Below are positions 29,358 through 37,816 of a stretch of DNA of 64,000 nucleotides, in pieces. A model generated the notes under the pieces. It did not search any database. It saw only the letters and a program-made list of their open reading frames with translations, and was not told where the DNA came from. Each line of letters starts with the position of its first letter. Positions within the stretch are counted from its first letter, which is position 1. The stretch covers positions 1-64,000 of the forward strand of contig JAEEGS010000041.1 in NCBI GenBank assembly GCA_016280445.1, read 5' to 3'. A program made the translations under genes and the position numbers. Origin of the DNA: Bacteroidaceae bacterium. GTDB lineage: Bacteria; Bacteroidota; Bacteroidia; Bacteroidales; Bacteroidaceae.

Positions 29358-32300
29358 ATGAAGAAAATCTTGCTTACTAACATTCTGATGTTAACCGTTC
29401 TCTGCCTGAATGCACAGACTGACATCACGAAGTATTACCTCGCGAACTATGGGTTCGACGAAAACTTTGACTACCCTGCCAGCAGTTCAAAGTCTGTGGC
29501 TGAAGAAATCCTGCCTGTAGACGGGTGGACTGCTAACTTGAGTGCGACCTATACTATTGTAGGCACTTACGAGTTTGGCTTCAAGGGAAAATTCAACAGC
29601 GGAGCCAGTACCCCCGGCTCTGTGCCCGCTACAGGCTATGATGGTGAAGCAGGTGGCGGTTTGGCCATTTCCACGGGCTGGGAACAAACTTTCCTTTTCT
29701 ATCAGACAATCACCCTGCCTGCTGGAACCTACACTCTCAAAGTACCCACCTACAATGGATGTACAGTAAGTACAGCCACCTCGCAAGTGGCATGGATACC
29801 CAACAGCGGAACAGCCAAACGCTCCACTAAAACCAGCTATACGGCAAACAGCTGGACTCTCGACCAGATTACGTTCACCCTGACCAAGACCACAACGGGC
29901 AAGATTCAGTTCGGCATGAAAGCCGCAGCGGGCGGTTCTGTCAATTCAGCCAAACTGGTCATCGACTATGTGCAGCTGTTGGGCGAGAACATGAGTGTGG
30001 ACAAATCATCGCTGAGCACCACCCTCACCTCTGCCAACAAGTACTATGGCGATGGCACAGGCAACGAAGCCGCAGCCTTAAAGTCTGCCATTGACACCGC
30101 GCAGGGTATATATAACGATGCAAACGTTGACATGATTACCGTGCTGGAAGCAAACATTGTGCTCAATGCCGCCATCGATGCCTACCGCAAAGAAAACGTA
30201 AGCGAGGAGAATCCGCTCGACAAGACTGAATACATAACCAACCCTAGTTTCGAGAACACGACCAACGGATGGACAGTAGAAAACTTAAGCACACAGACCA
30301 ATAGTTCGTTTAGCAAAAAGGCCGGTAGCACCTACATGGAAAAATGGGTGTCTTCTGGCAGTGTAGGTAGTGCCTCTGCTATCCAGACCATCAAGAATCT
30401 GCCCAGAGGAAAGTATAAACTGACAGTAGCAGCACAGAACTACACCGAGAGCAGTACCACAAAGAAGAACACAGGTGCTTACATCTACGCAGATGACCAA
30501 CAGACAACCGTCTATACACCCAATAATTACTCGGTAACATTCACCAGCATTTCTGGTGAAGCGGAGATTGGTTTTGTGGCTGTAAACGCTACAGGCAACT
30601 GGTTGGCACTGGACAACTTCCGCCTCTACCTCATCGGCTATATGAGTACAGAAGAAGTGATGGCTGAAATCCAGCGCTTGGTAAATGAAGCCAAGGCTTT
30701 GCAGGCCAGCATGATGTCTGCTAAAGCCGCCACCACGCTGCAATCGGCCATCAATGCAGGCGAAGCCATTACACCCACCTCTGAAGAGACTGACGTGCAG
30801 ACCGCAACCAAGACCCTGCATGCAGCCTTGAAAACAGCCAAGGAATCCATTGCTGAGTATCAAGTACTTGAACAGAAAATAACAGAGGTTGAGAACAGTT
30901 ACGATGAAACAAAAGAAGGGGCAGCAGACCTGAAGGCCGCCATCGACAACGCCAAGGAACTGCACCAGAACGCAGAAGCCACTTCTGCCGCATTGGCAGC
31001 AGAAATCGTAACACTCGACAAGGCTCTTCTTGCCTTCCATCTGGCTAATGCCACTCCTGGTACCGGTACAGCACCCAAAGTGACAAGCACCAATCATTAT
31101 GTAGCCACTGGTGCCACACAGGCTCTTGTGCGCGCCACCATGACAGGCAGCAACATCCTTGAGCGCGGTGTGTGCTGGAGCACTGAGCATGAACCCACCG
31201 TGCTGGACAACCGAACAACAGACCACTTCTCGTTGAAAGGCTACATCTTCCACCTTTCGGGTCTGAAACCTGCTACGGTCTATTATATCAGACCCTATGT
31301 GATGAACAAAACCTACACCGTGGCATATGGTGACGAGGTGAAGATTGTGACCATCTCCAAAGGTACCTGCACATGGTCTTGGAACAATGGCGCACCCGAC
31401 GAGGCTGCTAATGCCCGCTGCCGCAAAGCCATGGAAGAAACCATCGAATACTTCAACGAATGGACTGGCATCAAAGGTTTCCATCTCACAGGCTCCTACG
31501 GTGCACAAACTCCTACAGCCGACTGTTCATACGGCGGCAACATGCGTATTGGTCCTAGCGCCTCCTATCAGGCTATCGGCACCGTGTTGCACGAGACTGG
31601 GCATGGCGTGGGTGTTGGCCAGCATGTGCGCTGGACAAATTGTGCTGAAACTCGCGAAAGCACCACATACGGCAAGTGGCTGGGACGCGAGGCCAATGAT
31701 GTCCTGCACTTCCTGGAGAACAACTACAATTCTGAAGAAGTCTATTTCACTGGAGATGGAGTACACGGCTGGGGATGGGGTTCCAACAGCGGATCAAATA
31801 TTTCCTATGACTGGTTGGTGAATGGTGCCGACAAAGACAAACACATAGCCATTCAGTACATTGGTGGCATGTGCATCATGCGTGGTCTCTTCGTCGACGG
31901 TCTTGACCCCACTTCAGGCGGTTATTGGTATGCTGAACACAACGGTATTGCCAGCTACACTTACAACTTTGATGATGACAAGAAATACTACCTGATGTGC
32001 AAAGACACCAACCACGGACTGGGCGAAGGTCTGCTCTATCAGCGAGCAAGTACCGCTGTGGGATGGAAGCCTTGTCTGACAGGTGAGGTGGTGCAGGACT
32101 CTGCTGCATGGTACATGGAGTTTGTGCCAACTACAGGATATTACCGTTTCAAGAATGTTGCCTCCGGCAAATATCTGACCCACTCTACCAGCAGCAGCTT
32201 AGTTGCCTTAAAGTCAACAAGTTCACCTGGCGCAACCGAAAACTTCCAACTCATGCCAGACCGTACCGATGTTTCCTTCAGTATTGACGGAAAGAATTTC

Positions 32301-32660
32301 AACACACATGGTTACTGGTTCACATGGACTCCTTCTTCTTCCACCTTCAAGTCCATGAGTGCCAAAGATTTGTCGGAAGAACTCGGCTATGGATCCATCG
32401 CTCAAGCAAACTTCAACTATGCCAATAGTGCTACCGCCCAGCAATGGATCATCCTGAGCGAGGACGAACTGGCTGCCTACCAAGAGAAGGCTATCGCCAC
32501 GGGCGTTCAAAGCATAGCAGTGAGCGACAAGACGCCGAACGGCAAGAAGAGTGTGATGGGCATCTACACTACAGGCGGTGTACAACTGAAGGAAACACAA
32601 CCAGGTTTCAACATCATTAAATATAGCGACGGTACAACAAAAAAGATTTTTGTGAAGTAA
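29358..32660 (+). CDS. Large T9SS-exported, metallopeptidase-like multidomain protein
   Basis: An 1100-residue exported protein. A signal peptide (1-20, CLNAQ) is followed by two carbohydrate-binding-like β-sandwiches: about 25-210, and 293-427 (TNPSFENTTNGWTVENL to LALDNFRLYL). A helical Ala/Lys/Glu-rich FIVAR-like linker follows (430-565), then a β-domain (575-665) and a putative protease domain containing HETGHGVGVGQH (745-756: His745, Glu746, His749, His756). A β-trefoil-like region (about 870-1020) and a type A T9SS tail ending IKYSDGTTKKIFVK complete it. The zinc motif resembles metzincin HExxHxxGxxH, but the third His is one residue late, so catalytic assignment is uncertain. It sits between deoD and GH28. 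Confidence 0.7.
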   Translation: MKKILLTNILMLTVLCLNAQTDITKYYLANYGFDENFDYPASSSKSVAEEILPVDGWTANLSATYTIVGTYEFGFKGKFNSGASTPGSVPATGYDGEAGGGLAISTGWEQTFLFYQTITLPAGTYTLKVPTYNGCTVSTATSQVAWIPNSGTAKRSTKTSYTANSWTLDQITFTLTKTTTGKIQFGMKAAAGGSVNSAKLVIDYVQLLGENMSVDKSSLSTTLTSANKYYGDGTGNEAAALKSAIDTAQGIYNDANVDMITVLEANIVLNAAIDAYRKENVSEENPLDKTEYITNPSFENTTNGWTVENLSTQTNSSFSKKAGSTYMEKWVSSGSVGSASAIQTIKNLPRGKYKLTVAAQNYTESSTTKKNTGAYIYADDQQTTVYTPNNYSVTFTSISGEAEIGFVAVNATGNWLALDNFRLYLIGYMSTEEVMAEIQRLVNEAKALQASMMSAKAATTLQSAINAGEAITPTSEETDVQTATKTLHAALKTAKESIAEYQVLEQKITEVENSYDETKEGAADLKAAIDNAKELHQNAEATSAALAAEIVTLDKALLAFHLANATPGTGTAPKVTSTNHYVATGATQALVRATMTGSNILERGVCWSTEHEPTVLDNRTTDHFSLKGYIFHLSGLKPATVYYIRPYVMNKTYTVAYGDEVKIVTISKGTCTWSWNNGAPDEAANARCRKAMEETIEYFNEWTGIKGFHLTGSYGAQTPTADCSYGGNMRIGPSASYQAIGTVLHETGHGVGVGQHVRWTNCAETRESTTYGKWLGREANDVLHFLENNYNSEEVYFTGDGVHGWGWGSNSGSNISYDWLVNGADKDKHIAIQYIGGMCIMRGLFVDGLDPTSGGYWYAEHNGIASYTYNFDDDKKYYLMCKDTNHGLGEGLLYQRASTAVGWKPCLTGEVVQDSAAWYMEFVPTTGYYRFKNVASGKYLTHSTSSSLVALKSTSSPGATENFQLMPDRTDVSFSIDGKNFNTHGYWFTWTPSSSTFKSMSAKDLSEELGYGSIAQANFNYANSATAQQWIILSEDELAAYQEKAIATGVQSIAVSDKTPNGKKSVMGIYTTGGVQLKETQPGFNIIKYSDGTTKKIFVK

Positions 32661-32661
32661 C

Positions 32662-34023
32662 ATGATACACAAACTGATATCACTGATGGCATGCGCACTT
32701 TTGTGCATGCCATCTTTTGCAAAGAAAGCGGCCGATATGTGGCCAGACGGCACACCAATTAGTGAGTGGTTCAAAGAGACAGAGCCTGTCGACGTTGCAA
32801 AACTCGGCAGACAGTATCGTGTAACAGACTATGGTGTGGTAAACGACGGACTGCTGCATACAACTGAGATGCAGGCACTGATTGACAGAGTGGCCTCAGA
32901 AGGTGGCGGTGTCATTGTCGTGCCCGAAGGGACGTACATGACAGGGGCGCTTTTCTTCAAACAAGGTGTTCACCTGCATCTCTACGACGGAGCCACTTTG
33001 ATGGGCAGCAACAACCCGAGCGACTACCCTATTCTGAAGACACGCATCGAAGGAGAGACTTGCCTCTACTACTCAGCCCTCATCAATGCTGACGGATTGG
33101 ATGGCTTCACCATCTCTGGGAGAGGCACCATAGATGGCAACGGCTACACCTATTGGAAGCACTTCTGGGAACGCCGTTCGTGGAATCCTCGCTGCACGAA
33201 CAAGGATGAGCAGCGCCCCCGACTGGTGTATGTGAGCAACAGCAAGAACGTGCAGATTGACGGAGTGAAATTACAGAACTCTGCCTTTTGGACAACCCAC
33301 ATCTATCATAGCGAGAACGTCAAACTGTTACGTCTCCACATCTACTCGCCAGCCAAGCCCGTGAAGGCTCCAAGCACTGATGCCATCGACCTCGACGTGG
33401 TGAAGAACATTCTGGTGAAAGACTGCTACATGAGTGTCAACGACGATGCCGTAGCCATCAAAGGTGGCAAGGGTCCTTATGCTGACTACTGGCGCACCCC
33501 ATATGAGAGCGTTGACATCAATCAGTTCCCCGAAATGGTGGGAGATGGTGGCAATGAGAACATCATCATCGAAGATTGCGAGTATGGTTTCTGTCACGGA
33601 TGCCTCACGTTAGGCAGCGAGTCGGTGTATGACCACAACATCATCCTGCGTCGCATCAAGGTGAACGAAGCCAACAATCTGCTTTGGCTGAAAATGCGTC
33701 CGGACACCCCACAACGGTATGAATATGTGACCGTGGAAGACATCGAAGGAAATGGAAAGAACTTTCTGTTGGTGGCTCCCTGGACACAGTTCTATGATTT
33801 GAAGGGACGTGACAATGTACCCATGTCGTATTCCGACCACATCACCATGCGTAACATCACCTTCGACTGCAATGTGTTCTTCAACGTGATACAACAGGAA
33901 GACCAATATCATCTTAGCAACTTCACTTTCGAAAATTTGAACGTGAAAGCCAAGAATGCGGATTTCCATCAGGAATATGTGGAAAATTTCACAGTCAAGA
34001 ATGTGAAAGCCGAAAAAAAGTAG
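32662..34023 (+). CDS. Exported glycoside hydrolase family 28 (polygalacturonase-like)
   Basis: A 453-residue exported right-handed β-helix enzyme that would hydrolyse galacturonide or related links, as in pectin. The signal peptide ends PSFAKKA. GH28 motifs appear in order: STDAIDLDVV (about 236-245, NTDGID equivalent), NDDAVAIKGG (about 259-268, the two catalytic Asp), CHGCLTLGSE (about 312, GHG equivalent) and RRIKVNEANN (RIK motif). The start codon is 1 bp after the previous stop, so both proteins are translated from one message. Unlike its neighbours it has no T9SS tail, so it is probably periplasmic. The exact substrate is not determined by sequence. Confidence 0.9.
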   Translation: MIHKLISLMACALLCMPSFAKKAADMWPDGTPISEWFKETEPVDVAKLGRQYRVTDYGVVNDGLLHTTEMQALIDRVASEGGGVIVVPEGTYMTGALFFKQGVHLHLYDGATLMGSNNPSDYPILKTRIEGETCLYYSALINADGLDGFTISGRGTIDGNGYTYWKHFWERRSWNPRCTNKDEQRPRLVYVSNSKNVQIDGVKLQNSAFWTTHIYHSENVKLLRLHIYSPAKPVKAPSTDAIDLDVVKNILVKDCYMSVNDDAVAIKGGKGPYADYWRTPYESVDINQFPEMVGDGGNENIIIEDCEYGFCHGCLTLGSESVYDHNIILRRIKVNEANNLLWLKMRPDTPQRYEYVTVEDIEGNGKNFLLVAPWTQFYDLKGRDNVPMSYSDHITMRNITFDCNVFFNVIQQEDQYHLSNFTFENLNVKAKNADFHQEYVENFTVKNVKAEKK

Positions 34024-34031
34024 TACCTTTG
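34024..34031 (+). promoter_or_regulatory. -7 box for the AspT-type transporter gene
   Basis: TACCTTTG matches TAnnTTTG and lies directly after the GH28 stop codon, 34 bp before the ATG at 34066. The -33 region lies inside the GH28 coding end and has no clear TTTG. Confidence 0.6.
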
Positions 34032-34065
34032 TGCCTCATAAAAACAACTCAAGAACAAAAGCATC

Positions 34066-35775
34066 ATGGATTGGCTTATTGAACTTTTCACCACAGGTGG
34101 CGGTGTCGCACATACGGTGATTCTGTATGCAGCAGTCATTGCACTGGGCGTGTTTCTTGGCAACAAGATAAAGTTTGGCAGCGTATCACTGGGAGTCACA
34201 TGGATTCTCTTTGTGGGCATCCTGGCCGGTGACTTGCTGATGCGTGGCGGCATCGAAGAGAATCAGGCTGTCATCAACTTCATACAAGACTTTGGCCTCA
34301 TTCTTTTCGTGTTCAGCATTGGTTTGCAGGTGGGTCCTTCGTTCTTCACCTCGCTGAAACAAGGAGGTCTGAAAGCCAACGGCGTGGCTGCAGGTGTCGT
34401 AGGGCTGAACATTGTGGTGATGCTGATCATCTACTACAGTTTCCGCAACGTCATTCCAGCGGTGGACAACCTGCCTATGCTGGTGGGAACGCTGTGTGGT
34501 GCAGTGACGAACACCCCTGGTCTTGGTGCTGCCAATGCGGCCTTGGAACAGATTAACCAGATTCACCCCTTCGAGGGCGGTGTTCCTGTGATTGCCAACG
34601 GTTATGCCTGCGCCTACCCTCTTGCTGTGGTGGGCATCATCGGCAGTATTATTCTCATCCGTGTCATTTTCAAAGTGGACTTCCAGAAGGAGGTGGAACA
34701 CTTCAACAAAAAGAACAACAAGGAAGCCGTGAAGCCTCACCTGATGACGGTGAAGGTCTTCAATCCAGCCATCGCCGACAAGACCATCCTGCAAGTGAGA
34801 GGTTTCATCGGACGTGACTTTGTATGCTCTCGTATGCTCCACAACGGCCATGTCGTTGTGCCCAACAAGGAAACCTTGCTGAATGTGGATGACAAACTCT
34901 ACATCGTATGTGCTGAAGAAGATGCCGCTGCCATCGTGGCATTCATCGGTCCTGAAGTGGAAGTGAAATGGGACGACCAGGATGTGCCAATGGCATCGCG
35001 GAAACACACGGTCACCAAGGAGGACATCAACGGAAAGACGCTTGGCAGTTTGCACCCCAGTTCCATGTACGGAGTCAATGTCACCCGTCTGTACCGCTCT
35101 GGTATTGAACTGTTTGCAAGCCCCAGCCTCATCCTGCAGATGGGCGACATCTTGACTGTGGTGGGACCTGTGGATGCGGTGGAACGATTTGCCAACAAGA
35201 TTGGCGACAAGAAGCAGCAACTCGACAAGCCCAACCTGCTCACCCTTTTCCTGGGCATTCTCGTGGGTATCATCTTCGGTATGCTCCCTATCAGCATACC
35301 AGGCATGTCAATGCCTGTGAAACTGGGACTCGCCGGCGGACCTCTCATCATCGCCATTCTGCTGGGTCGCTTCGGTTACAAACTCAAGTTGATTGCCTAC
35401 ACCACCAACTCTGCCTCGTTCATGATTCGCGACATTGGTTTGGTGCTCTTCCTTGCCAGTGTGGGCATCAAGGCTGGAGGCAACTTCGTCGACACGGTCA
35501 TCAATGGTGGCATTCACTACGTGTGGATTGGCTTCCTCATCACCGTCATTCCTTTGATCATCATGGGTGTGTTTGCCCGCATGAAGTGGCACATCAACTA
35601 CTTCCTCCTGATGGGCATCATGAGCGGTGCCACCACCGACCCACCAGCATTGGCCTTCAGTACCTCCAACGCTAACAATGGTATCCCATCAGTCGGCTAT
35701 TCAACCGTTTACCCACTTTCCATGTTCTTGCGCATCATCACAGCACAAGTCATCATCCTGCTCTTCTGCAGTTAA
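34066..35775 (+). CDS. AspT/YidE-type transporter with RCK_C domains
   Basis: A 569-residue inner-membrane protein of the aspartate:alanine exchanger (AspT/YbjL/YidE) family. It has two membrane halves of about five helices each (about 5-205 and 390-569), each with a duplicated pattern around GTLCGAVTNTPGLGAAN and GIMSGATTDPPALAFSTS. The central cytoplasmic part (about 220-380) holds two TrkA-C-like modules (LQVRGFIGRDFVCSR and INGKTLGSLHPSSMYGV). The family moves amino acids or carboxylates by exchange, but substrate is not predictable. It has its own -7 box; the next membrane-protein gene starts 8 bp later. Confidence 0.88.
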   Translation: MDWLIELFTTGGGVAHTVILYAAVIALGVFLGNKIKFGSVSLGVTWILFVGILAGDLLMRGGIEENQAVINFIQDFGLILFVFSIGLQVGPSFFTSLKQGGLKANGVAAGVVGLNIVVMLIIYYSFRNVIPAVDNLPMLVGTLCGAVTNTPGLGAANAALEQINQIHPFEGGVPVIANGYACAYPLAVVGIIGSIILIRVIFKVDFQKEVEHFNKKNNKEAVKPHLMTVKVFNPAIADKTILQVRGFIGRDFVCSRMLHNGHVVVPNKETLLNVDDKLYIVCAEEDAAAIVAFIGPEVEVKWDDQDVPMASRKHTVTKEDINGKTLGSLHPSSMYGVNVTRLYRSGIELFASPSLILQMGDILTVVGPVDAVERFANKIGDKKQQLDKPNLLTLFLGILVGIIFGMLPISIPGMSMPVKLGLAGGPLIIAILLGRFGYKLKLIAYTTNSASFMIRDIGLVLFLASVGIKAGGNFVDTVINGGIHYVWIGFLITVIPLIIMGVFARMKWHINYFLLMGIMSGATTDPPALAFSTSNANNGIPSVGYSTVYPLSMFLRIITAQVIILLFCS

Positions 35776-35783
35776 CACATCCT

Positions 35784-36491
35784 ATGCGATTCAACCTCAA
35801 CGAGTTATTAAATACGCTCTTGCAGTCAGCAGACCTTCCTCTGTTGGCTGCATTTGTACTGGGCTTGCTCGTGGCACTTAATCCTTGCCAACTGGCCATC
35901 AGCATTTCGGCACTGGCTTACGAGTACCGCAACAAAAAGCGCCTGATAGACGGCATCGTCTATGCGTTCGGTCGTACAATCACCTACACGCTGTTGGGTT
36001 GGGTGACGATGTGTCTGATTGGTGGAGGCAGCAACATCGCCGGACTTCAGAACGTGTTGTCGAAGGCTGAAGTCGTCGTACCCTACGTGCTCATCGTGCT
36101 GGGTGCCTACCTCCTGTTCAGAGCATTCCACCGCCACCACCACGACGGAGAAAACTGCCACAACAGCGGCCGAATCATCAAGAGGAATGGCCCGCTCGGC
36201 TCGCTCATCTTGGGCATGACCCTTGCCCTCGCCTTCTGCCCTGAGAGTGCCATTTTCTATTTCGGCATGATGATTCCCCTCAGCATCTCCAGCAGCATGG
36301 GAGCCGCCGTGCCCCTTGTTTTTGGATTGGCGGCCAGCATTCCCGTCGTGGTCATTGCATGGGTCATGCACAAGGCTGTCGATGGTGCCACCCGACTCAG
36401 CCGGGGTTTCGAGCACTTCCAGCAATGGCTGAATGGCATCACTGGATTGCTGTTCATTGCGATTGCCATTCTGTTGCTGTTCGAAGACTGA
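35784..36491 (+). CDS. CcdA/DsbD-like six-helix membrane protein (ArsG-like)
   Basis: A 235-residue polytopic protein related to the DsbD transmembrane domain/CcdA superfamily. About six helices are predicted, with paired Cys motifs near the start of each half: ALNPCQLAISISALAY (about residue 33) and LALAFCPESAIFYFG (about residue 150). These Cys positions match the redox pair that carries electrons across the membrane in CcdA/DsbD; the same fold is used in ArsG-type arsenical permeases. A His-rich loop (FHRHHHDG) between the halves may bind metal. It is probably cotranscribed with the transporter 8 bp upstream. The exact role is not resolved. Confidence 0.75.
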   Translation: MRFNLNELLNTLLQSADLPLLAAFVLGLLVALNPCQLAISISALAYEYRNKKRLIDGIVYAFGRTITYTLLGWVTMCLIGGGSNIAGLQNVLSKAEVVVPYVLIVLGAYLLFRAFHRHHHDGENCHNSGRIIKRNGPLGSLILGMTLALAFCPESAIFYFGMMIPLSISSSMGAAVPLVFGLAASIPVVVIAWVMHKAVDGATRLSRGFEHFQQWLNGITGLLFIAIAILLLFED

Positions 36492-36562
36492 GAAACCTAT
36501 TCTTCCACTCCCTACTCTGACATTCCCTGTATACCTCCTCTTCCTCCCTTCCACTGCCTCAA

Positions 36563-36631
36563 AACCGACGTCGTCGACATCGACTAACCGACATCGTCGA
36601 CATCGACCAACCGACATCGTCGACGTCGATT
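36563..36631 (+). repeat. 23-bp tandem repeat array A (3 copies)
   Basis: Three direct copies of a 23-bp unit based on AACCGACATCGTCGACATCG begin at 36563, 36586 and 36609, with one or two substitutions each. Each unit contains GTCGAC and further CGAC/GTCG inverted symmetry. The array lies in an intergenic region and the period is not a multiple of three, so it is not coding. Confidence 0.9.
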
Positions 36632-36633
36632 TG

Positions 36634-36803
36634 GAGGATGTGGAGGTAAGTATTGTGAGGATGTGGAAGTGAGTCTTGTGAGGATGTGGAAGTGAGTCAT
36701 GCGAGGATGTGGAAGTGAGTCATGCGAGGATGTGGAGGTGAGTCATGCGAGGATGTGGAAGTGAGTCATGCGAGGATGTGGAGGTAAGTCTTGCGAGGAT
36801 GTG
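36634..36803 (+). repeat. 23-bp tandem repeat array B (7 copies plus a partial)
   Basis: Seven direct copies of a second 23-bp unit, beginning GAGGATGTGGAAGTGAGTC, start at 36634 and repeat exactly every 23 bp to 36794, then a 9-bp partial copy. Units differ at a few positions (AAG/GAG, GAG/AAG). The sequence is unrelated to array A but has the same period and abuts it, only 2 bp out of phase. Confidence 0.95.
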
Positions 36804-37020
36804 ACACTGAGGAGTCGGAGGCTCTTCGTAAACGCGTCAAGGCAAAATGGAAGGGTCTCATTGGGGGCACTGGCTGATTACCGAATGGCATCTGTCCACA
36901 TGATTTCATCGAACTTTCGTGAATTTAACAAATTTAAGGATACAAAATGCGGAAAAGTAGTTTTTTTGTGCTAACTTCGCAACAAAATTCATAACACTAC
37001 ACTTTCCATCACATCCATTT
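36804..37020 (+). other. Intergenic region after the minisatellites
   Basis: About 217 bp without a gene, leading to the start at 37021. The last 120 bp are AT-rich. TAACTTCG at 36972-36979 is an imperfect match to the TAnnTTTG box and could be the promoter of the downstream gene. No terminator is visible after the CcdA-like gene. Confidence 0.4.
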
Positions 37021-37815
37021 ATGGAAGAGGAAGAAATATATAACGGAAAAGAAACACATAAGGAACATGAGGAATATACCGGAAGAAGTGCCTCGCAACT
37101 CTTCCGCGAATTGCTGCGTCTGCTCCTTGTGCTGATATGGCGGTTCTTGGTGTGGCTTTTCAAGCGCATCTTGAAAGGCATCCTGTGGTGCATGCAGGCC
37201 ATTGAGGACGGGTTGATACGTCTGAACGATTGGTGGCACGACAACAACACCCAAGAGAAAGTGACCAAGACGAAGGCATGGCTGAAGAAAGCCGCCAAAA
37301 CCTTCGGACACTGGTGTGTGGTGGCAGCGAAGGCAACGGGACGAGGAATCGCCATTGCCGCCAAGGCGACAGGGCACGGATTGCTGGTGGCCGCCAAGGC
37401 GACGGGACGTGGAATCGTCATTGCCGTGAAGGCCACCATCCAAGGCATCATCCACCTGCGCCCCACCATCAAGAAGATAGGACAACTGATCGTCAAGGGG
37501 GCCAAAAACATGGCCGCCGGAATGAAACGCATCAGAAGAGGCATGAAACTCTCCAGCATCAGAAGACGCAGACGCCACGAAGCCTTTGTCCGCAACGGAG
37601 GCATGAAAGGCTGGATGAACCGAACCTCACACAACGTCAGAAGCAACATCGAGCGCTTCATGGAAGAAGACCAGGAAGAAGCCACGCCGGATGCTGTGAC
37701 GGAAGACGACATCATGGAGGAAGCACTGGAAAAAGGGGCCAACGATGGCAAAAAACCTATGAAGATTGGCAAAACCTTCATCACTCATGCCAAAAACTTC
37801 ATGGATGTAGAATAA
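37021..37815 (+). CDS. Unknown protein with five 11-residue amphipathic repeats
   Basis: A 264-residue protein I do not recognise. An acidic N-terminus (1-28) is followed by a hydrophobic stretch (about 30-60, LLRLLLVLIWRFLVWLF) that is probably membrane-associated. Residues 91-145 consist of five consecutive 11-residue repeats with consensus A-A-K-A-T-G-[RH]-G-[IL]-x-[IV]. An 11-residue period with Lys and small residues is typical of lipid-binding amphipathic helices. A strongly basic region (168-187, including RRRRR) and an acidic tail (214-240) follow. It ends 1 bp before an MscS-type channel gene, suggesting cotranslation and a membrane-related role. Confidence 0.7.
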   Translation: MEEEEIYNGKETHKEHEEYTGRSASQLFRELLRLLLVLIWRFLVWLFKRILKGILWCMQAIEDGLIRLNDWWHDNNTQEKVTKTKAWLKKAAKTFGHWCVVAAKATGRGIAIAAKATGHGLLVAAKATGRGIVIAVKATIQGIIHLRPTIKKIGQLIVKGAKNMAAGMKRIRRGMKLSSIRRRRRHEAFVRNGGMKGWMNRTSHNVRSNIERFMEEDQEEATPDAVTEDDIMEEALEKGANDGKKPMKIGKTFITHAKNFMDVE

Positions 37816-37816
37816 A

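Noticed and set aside
34186-35220. Long reverse-strand open frame (344 codons) opposite the AspT-type transporter; similar ones at 11444-12508, 59565-60608 and 61691-62716
   Set aside because: All lie opposite strongly supported genes, are His/Val/Gly-rich in the way expected from reverse complements of biased codons, and have no recognisable domain or promoter.
36563-36803. Possible CRISPR array
   Set aside because: The 23-bp units are directly contiguous with no spacers, and there are no cas genes nearby.
36433-36974. Small open frames running through the minisatellites
   Set aside because: The 23-bp period changes frame each unit, composition follows the repeat, and there is no start signal or homology-like motif.
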